Assembly (NCBI RefSeq): GCF_000374445.1
Contig: NZ_KB894421.1
Coordinates: forward strand, 62,001 to 126,000
Source of the DNA: Actinokineospora enzanensis DSM 44649
Lineage (GTDB): Bacteria > Actinomycetota > Actinomycetes > Mycobacteriales > Pseudonocardiaceae
Reading direction: 5' to 3'
DNA length: 64,000 nt
The notes beneath the pieces were generated by a model that was not told where the DNA came from, searched no databases, and saw only the letters and a program-made list of their open reading frames with translations. Position 1 is the stretch's first letter; each line of letters starts with the position of its first letter. Below are positions 60,251 through 64,000 of the stretch, piece by piece. The translations under genes and the position numbers were made by a program.

Positions 60251-60790
60251 TCAGCTCTCCGCGGCCACCGCGCGGACCCGCGGCGTCAGTTCGGAGGCCA
60301 GGACACCGCCGATGAATACGGACGCGACCCGGTGCTTGCGGTCGAGGACGAGCGTCGTCGGCACCGCGACACCCCGGTACCTGCCCAGGTTCACCAGCAC
60401 CCGACCGGCCGGGTCGTAGATCGACGGGTAGTCCACCGCGCGGTCGCGGACGAAGTCCTCGGCGTAGGTGCGGTCGTTGTCGCGCACGTCGATGCCCAGG
60501 TAGCGGACCGGCAGGTCGTCGGTGGCGCGCTTGGCCTCGGCCAGCTGCGGGGTCTCGGTCCGGCACGGCCCGCACCACGCGCCCCAGATGTTGAGCACCA
60601 CGACCCGGTCGGCGAAGTCCGCCAGCGCGGTCGTCTTGCCCGGCTCCAGCAGTGTGTCGCCCGCGAGATCGGACACCGGGACGCGCGCATCGCCCGCGAT
60701 GTCCACCCGGGGCGCCGGTTTTTCCGGCGCGGACCCGCAACCGGTAGCCATCGCCGCGGCCGAGAGGACCGCCAACCAGCGCTTCCGCAT
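60251..60790 (-). CDS. Lipoprotein thioredoxin-like protein (TlpA/ResA family)
   Basis: A 179-residue lipoprotein. The signal ends in a lipobox MATGC (Cys about residue 18), then a short linker and a thioredoxin fold with WGAWCGPCRTE (about 69-79). The cis-Pro is in VAVPTTLVLD. LGIDVRDNDRTYAEDFV is typical of TlpA/ResA. It reduces or oxidises extracytoplasmic thiols, for example in cytochrome c maturation, though no ccm genes are nearby. ATG 60790 with a GGGGG stretch upstream. It lies downstream of the dehydrogenase genes but is separated from them by a terminator. Confidence 0.9.
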   Translation of the reverse strand: MRKRWLAVLSAAAMATGCGSAPEKPAPRVDIAGDARVPVSDLAGDTLLEPGKTTALADFADRVVVLNIWGAWCGPCRTETPQLAEAKRATDDLPVRYLGIDVRDNDRTYAEDFVRDRAVDYPSIYDPAGRVLVNLGRYRGVAVPTTLVLDRKHRVASVFIGGVLASELTPRVRAVAAES

Positions 60791-60829
60791 GATCAACCCC
60801 CAGTGTCCCGGGGATGATCTTAGAAGCGC

Positions 60830-60865
60830 GGAGTGCGGGGAGCCCGTCCGGGCTCCCCGCACTCC
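60830..60865. terminator. Terminator of the 2-oxoacid dehydrogenase operon
   Basis: A 16-bp perfect stem (60830-60845 and 60850-60865) with a GTCC loop, 19 bases past the E2 stop. Confidence 0.85.
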
Positions 60866-60884
60866 TTCGGCCAGTACGCGGGCC

Positions 60885-62276
60885 CTAGTAGGTGATGGCC
60901 AGCGCCGGATCGGCGAGCAGCGCGCCGACATCGGCCAGGAACTCCGAACCCTGCTGGCCGTCGACCAGCCGGTGGTCGAAGCTCAACGCCAGCTGGCACA
61001 CCTTGCGAATGGTGATCTCGCCGTCCACCACCCACGGCGTGTCCCGGATGGCGCCGAACGCCAGGATCGCCGACTCCCCCGGGTTGATGATCGGGGTGCC
61101 GGTGTCCACGCCGAACACGCCGACGTTGGTGATCGTGATGGTGCCGTTGACCATGTCCGCGGGCGGGGTCTTGCCATCGCGCGCGACGGTCGTCAGTTGC
61201 TCCAGCGCGATCGCCAGCTCACGCAGTGACAGCGACTCCGCGTCCCGGATCTTCGGCACGATCAGGCCGCGCGGCGTGGCCGCCGCGATGCCCAGGTGCA
61301 CGTAGTCCTTGAACACGATCTCCTGGGCCGCCTCGTCCCAGGCGCTGTTGACCTCCGGGGTGCGCCGTGTCGCCATGGCCACCGCCTTGGCGCAGAACGC
61401 CAACGGGGTGAGCTTGACGTCGCGGAAGTCCCGGTGGTTCTTCAGTCGGGCGCGCAGCTCCATCATCGGTGTGACGTCCACGGTCAGGAACTCCGTGACG
61501 TGCGGCGCGGTGAACGCGCTGCTGACCATGGCCTGCGCGGTGACCTTGCGGACGCCCTTGATCGGCACCCGGCGCTCGCGCGCGCCCGCCGGGACCGGGG
61601 TCGTGGGGGCGGGCGCTTCCTCGGTCGCCGCCTGCTCGACGTCGGCGCGGGTGATCACGCCGCCGTAGCCGGACCCGGTGAGCGTGCGCAGGTCGATGCC
61701 CAGGTCCTTGGCCAGCTTGCGGATCGGCGGCTTGGCCAGCGGGACGTACCCGCCGGGCTGGTCCACCGGCTCGGCGGGGATGGCCGGAACCGCGGCCGCC
61801 CCATTCCCGTTCTCCTCCGGCAGCGGACCGCGCTCGTGCTCGAATGCGGCGGCCACCGTGCTCTGCGCCGCGGCGGCCGCCGGCTCGGCGGGCACCGCAG
61901 GACCCTTGCGCGCGCGGCGTTTCGCGGTGACCACCTTGGCGCCGTAGCCGACCAGCGGCTTCATCTCCTCCTCGCCCTCGGCCGCCGGGGCGGGCGCGGT
62001 GGGAGCGGCGGCCGGGGCCGCCGACCCGCCCGGGTCGACGTCCACGGTGAGGATGGGGGTGCCGACATCGACGGTCTGACCGGGCTGGACGTGCAGCTCG
62101 GTGACCACGCCCGCCCACGGGCAGGGCAGCTCGACGGCGGCCTTGGCGGTCTCGATCTCGACGATGATCTGGTTGACGGTGACCGGGTCCCCCGGCTTGA
62201 CGTGCCAGGTGAGGATCTCGGCCTCGGTCAGCCCCTCGGCCGTGTCGGGCAGCGGGAAGCTCTTGTAGTCAGGCAT
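60885..62276 (-). CDS. Dihydrolipoamide acyltransferase (E2)
   Basis: A 463-residue E2. One lipoyl domain (residues 1-78) has the lipoylated Lys45 in IETAKAAVELP. An Ala/Pro/Glu linker follows, then the peripheral-subunit-binding domain (PPIRKLAKDLGIDLRTLTGS, about 178-200). The catalytic domain contains RKVTAQAMV, TPLAFCAKAVAMA and the terminal SFDHRLVDGQQGSEF with His and Asp. A single lipoyl domain and strong E1alpha/E1beta linkage suit a branched-chain 2-oxoacid or pyruvate complex; the sequence does not settle which. Four bases separate it from the E1beta stop. Confidence 0.93.
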   Translation of the reverse strand: MPDYKSFPLPDTAEGLTEAEILTWHVKPGDPVTVNQIIVEIETAKAAVELPCPWAGVVTELHVQPGQTVDVGTPILTVDVDPGGSAAPAAAPTAPAPAAEGEEEMKPLVGYGAKVVTAKRRARKGPAVPAEPAAAAAQSTVAAAFEHERGPLPEENGNGAAAVPAIPAEPVDQPGGYVPLAKPPIRKLAKDLGIDLRTLTGSGYGGVITRADVEQAATEEAPAPTTPVPAGARERRVPIKGVRKVTAQAMVSSAFTAPHVTEFLTVDVTPMMELRARLKNHRDFRDVKLTPLAFCAKAVAMATRRTPEVNSAWDEAAQEIVFKDYVHLGIAAATPRGLIVPKIRDAESLSLRELAIALEQLTTVARDGKTPPADMVNGTITITNVGVFGVDTGTPIINPGESAILAFGAIRDTPWVVDGEITIRKVCQLALSFDHRLVDGQQGSEFLADVGALLADPALAITY

Positions 62277-62279
62277 CGC

Positions 62280-63290
62280 TCACCAGGCCAGGGATCGGTC
62301 GACGGCGTCCAGGACTCGGTCAAGGTCGGGCAGGAAGTGCTCCTCCAGCTTCGCGGGCGGGTACGGCGTGTCGAATCCGGTGACGCGCAGTACCGGGGCC
62401 TGTAGCGAGTAGAAGCACTCCTGCTGCACCCGGGCGGCGATCTCCGAGGTGAGCGAGGACTCCGAGGGCGCCTCGCTGACCACGATGAGGTGACCGGTGC
62501 GGCGCACCGACTCGAACACCGGGTCGAGGTCCAGCGGGGACAACGCGCGCAGGTCGATGACCTCCAACGAGTGCCCGTCCTCCTCGGCCGCGGTGGCCGC
62601 GTCCAGCGCCACCTTCACCGACGGGCCGTAGGCGACCAGGGTCGCGGTGCTACCGCGGCGCACCACGCGGGCGGCGAACAGCGGGTCCGGCGTGGCCGAG
62701 GTGTCCACTTCGGACTTCATGAAGCCGGAGTGGTAGTAGCGCTTCGGCTCGAAGAACAGCACCGGGTCGTCGCTCTGGATGGCCTGCTGGATCATCCAGT
62801 ACGCGTCCACCGCGTTCGAGCAGGACACCACCTTGAGCCCGGCGGTGTGCGCGAAGTATGACTCGGGGGACTCGGAGTGGTGCTCCACCGCGCCGATCCC
62901 GCCGCCGAACGGCACCCGGATCACCAGCGGCACCCGGACCCGGCCGTGCGTGCGGGCGTGCAGCTTGGCGACCTGGGAGACGATCTGGTCGAAGCCGGGG
63001 AAGATGAACCCGTCGAACTGGATCTCGCACACCGGCCGGAAGCCGCGCACGGCCAGGCCGACCGCGGTGCCGATGATGCCCGACTCGGCCAGCGGCGTGT
63101 CCAGCACGCGGTGCTCGCCGAAGTCCTTCTGCAGCCCGTCGGTGATCCGGAAGACGCCGCCGAGCCTGCCGACGTCCTCGCCCATCACGATGACCTTGGG
63201 GTCGCGCTCCATGGCGGTGCGCAGGCCAAGGTTGAGCGCCTTGCCCAGGGTGAGCGACTGGACCGGGCCGGGGTTGGTCTCGGGGGCCAT
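62280..63290 (-). CDS. 2-oxoacid dehydrogenase E1 beta subunit
   Basis: A 336-residue transketolase-type subunit: VIVMGEDVGRLGGVFR, DTPLAESGIIGTAVGLAVRG, EIQFDGFIFPGFDQIV, PFGGGIGAVEHHSESPESYF and VVSEAPSESSLTSEIAARVQ. It pairs with E1 alpha to decarboxylate a 2-oxoacid with thiamine diphosphate and acylate E2. The ATG overlaps the stop of E1 alpha. Length is standard. Confidence 0.95.
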   Translation of the reverse strand: MAPETNPGPVQSLTLGKALNLGLRTAMERDPKVIVMGEDVGRLGGVFRITDGLQKDFGEHRVLDTPLAESGIIGTAVGLAVRGFRPVCEIQFDGFIFPGFDQIVSQVAKLHARTHGRVRVPLVIRVPFGGGIGAVEHHSESPESYFAHTAGLKVVSCSNAVDAYWMIQQAIQSDDPVLFFEPKRYYHSGFMKSEVDTSATPDPLFAARVVRRGSTATLVAYGPSVKVALDAATAAEEDGHSLEVIDLRALSPLDLDPVFESVRRTGHLIVVSEAPSESSLTSEIAARVQQECFYSLQAPVLRVTGFDTPYPPAKLEEHFLPDLDRVLDAVDRSLAW

Positions 63291-64000
63291 CAGTGGTCAC
63301 CGCCCGCGAAGTCGTCGTGGTACGCCAGGAACTCGGCGCGCTGGGCGCTGACGAACGGGCTGGGTTCGGCGTAGACGTGGTCGAAGATCTGCCCAACCGG
63401 CGGCTGCGGCATGGCGAAGCAGAACTCGCGCAGGTCCCTGGCCAGCTCGTCGGCCTCGGCCTGCACCGAGTCGAAGAAGTCCTGGTCGGCGTCGCCGTGC
63501 CGGACCAGGTTGACCCGCACGCGCTCGATCGGGTCCTTGAGCTTCCACGCCTCCAGCTCGTCGGAATGCCGGTAGCGGGTGGGGTCGTCGGTGGTGGTGT
63601 GCGCGTCCATCCGGTAGGTGAACGCCTCGATCAGCACCGGGCCGTTGCCGTGCCTGCACTCCGCCAGCGCCCAGCGCGCGACCGCGAGCGTGGCCAGCAC
63701 GTCGTTGCCGTCGACCCGGATGCCCGGGAAGCCGTAGCCGCGGGCGCGCTGGTAGAGCGGCAGCCGCGACTGGCGCTCGGTCGGCTCGGAGATGGCCCAC
63801 TGGTTGTTCTGGCAGAAGAACACCAGCGGTGCGTCGTACACCGCCGCCCACACGAAGCCCTCGTGCACATCGCCCTGGCTGGTGGCGCCGTCGCCGAAGA
63901 AGACCATGGTGGCCTCGCCGTCGTCGCCGCCCACCTTGCCCTCGAACCGCTGGCCCATCGCGTAACCCGCCGCGTTGAGCACCTGGTTGCCGATCACGAT
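63290..64000 (-). CDS. 2-oxoacid dehydrogenase E1 alpha subunit, N-terminal part missing
   Basis: The frame runs off the right edge of the window, so the N-terminal ~130-150 residues are absent. The thiamine-diphosphate motif is intact: FFGDGATSQGDVHEG followed by CQNNQWAIS. The phosphorylation-loop region is YRMDAHTTTDDPTRYRH, typical of actinobacterial BkdA/PdhA-type E1 alpha. First gene of the visible E1alpha-E1beta-E2 operon. E3 is not in the window. Confidence 0.94.
   Translation of the reverse strand: MVIGNQVLNAAGYAMGQRFEGKVGGDDGEATMVFFGDGATSQGDVHEGFVWAAVYDAPLVFFCQNNQWAISEPTERQSRLPLYQRARGYGFPGIRVDGNDVLATLAVARWALAECRHGNGPVLIEAFTYRMDAHTTTDDPTRYRHSDELEAWKLKDPIERVRVNLVRHGDADQDFFDSVQAEADELARDLREFCFAMPQPPVGQIFDHVYAEPSPFVSAQRAEFLAYHDDFAGGDH

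Noticed and set aside
1-64000. tRNA, rRNA, CRISPR arrays, transposases, integrases
   Set aside because: None was recognised on either strand. The repeats seen are coding repeats, operators or hairpins without CRISPR-like regular spacing.

Overview
The window is about 70% G+C with strongly GC-biased third codon positions, many GTG/TTG starts and long antisense shadow frames, so it is a high-GC actinomycete. The block dnaB-rplI-rpsR-ssb-rpsF ... GT87-ponA-DUF5318-PadR-ino1 has the order of Mycobacterium tuberculosis Rv0058 to Rv0046c. PhoX, chaplin-like repeats, paired dynamins with a GrpE-like partner and the fadA2/fabG4/htdX set suggest Pseudonocardiaceae or a close relative. That placement is inference. 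No rRNA, tRNA, CRISPR array, prophage or insertion sequence was seen.

Layout. 1-3.8 kb: 3' part of a secreted repeat protein, a DOPA-dioxygenase-like enzyme, a compact RLIG1-type RNA ligase and two divergent MarR regulators. 4.0-7.3 kb: a leftward operon of a ribbon-helix-helix regulator, a DUF4097 protein and a DrrAB-type exporter. 7.4-9.3 kb: a TetR regulator divergent from a TetX-like monooxygenase. 9.3-26.4 kb: the conserved core, with the replicative helicase, ribosomal proteins and SSB, two related secreted tail-anchored proteins, endonuclease IV, two GT87 mannosyltransferase-like proteins, RarD, a bifunctional PBP with a collagen-like head, and inositol phosphate synthase. 26.6-33.3 kb: PhoX, an SDR, an amidohydrolase, a divergent NO-synthase-like haem protein and TrmB. 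33.5-41.4 kb: two duplicated BcrA-type ABC cassettes, a TetR gene, an SDR and a NarL-type two-component pair. 41.7-46.7 kb: dynamin / GrpE-like / dynamin, followed by an Asp-rich calcium-binding-like repeat protein. 47-51.4 kb: PEP carboxykinase and a DUF3311 plus sodium:solute symporter pair. 51.5-54.1 kb: a sparse, palindrome-rich stretch around an orphan AAA ATPase. 54.2-59.3 kb: a lipid-oxidation island (thiolase, FabG4, MaoC, acetyltransferase) whose promoter shares an operator with its TetR gene. 59.6-64 kb: a small Cys protein, a lipoprotein thioredoxin and the E2/E1-beta/E1-alpha genes of a 2-oxoacid dehydrogenase.

The most notable items are the NOS-like protein lacking the substrate glutamate and the C-terminal pterin segment; the dynamin-GrpE-dynamin operon; the shortened RNA ligase; a 163-base long-armed hairpin between the two secreted paralogues; and two intergenic clusters of consensus DnaA boxes, one upstream of dnaB and one after pckG. 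All family assignments come from reading motifs by eye; no database search was possible.
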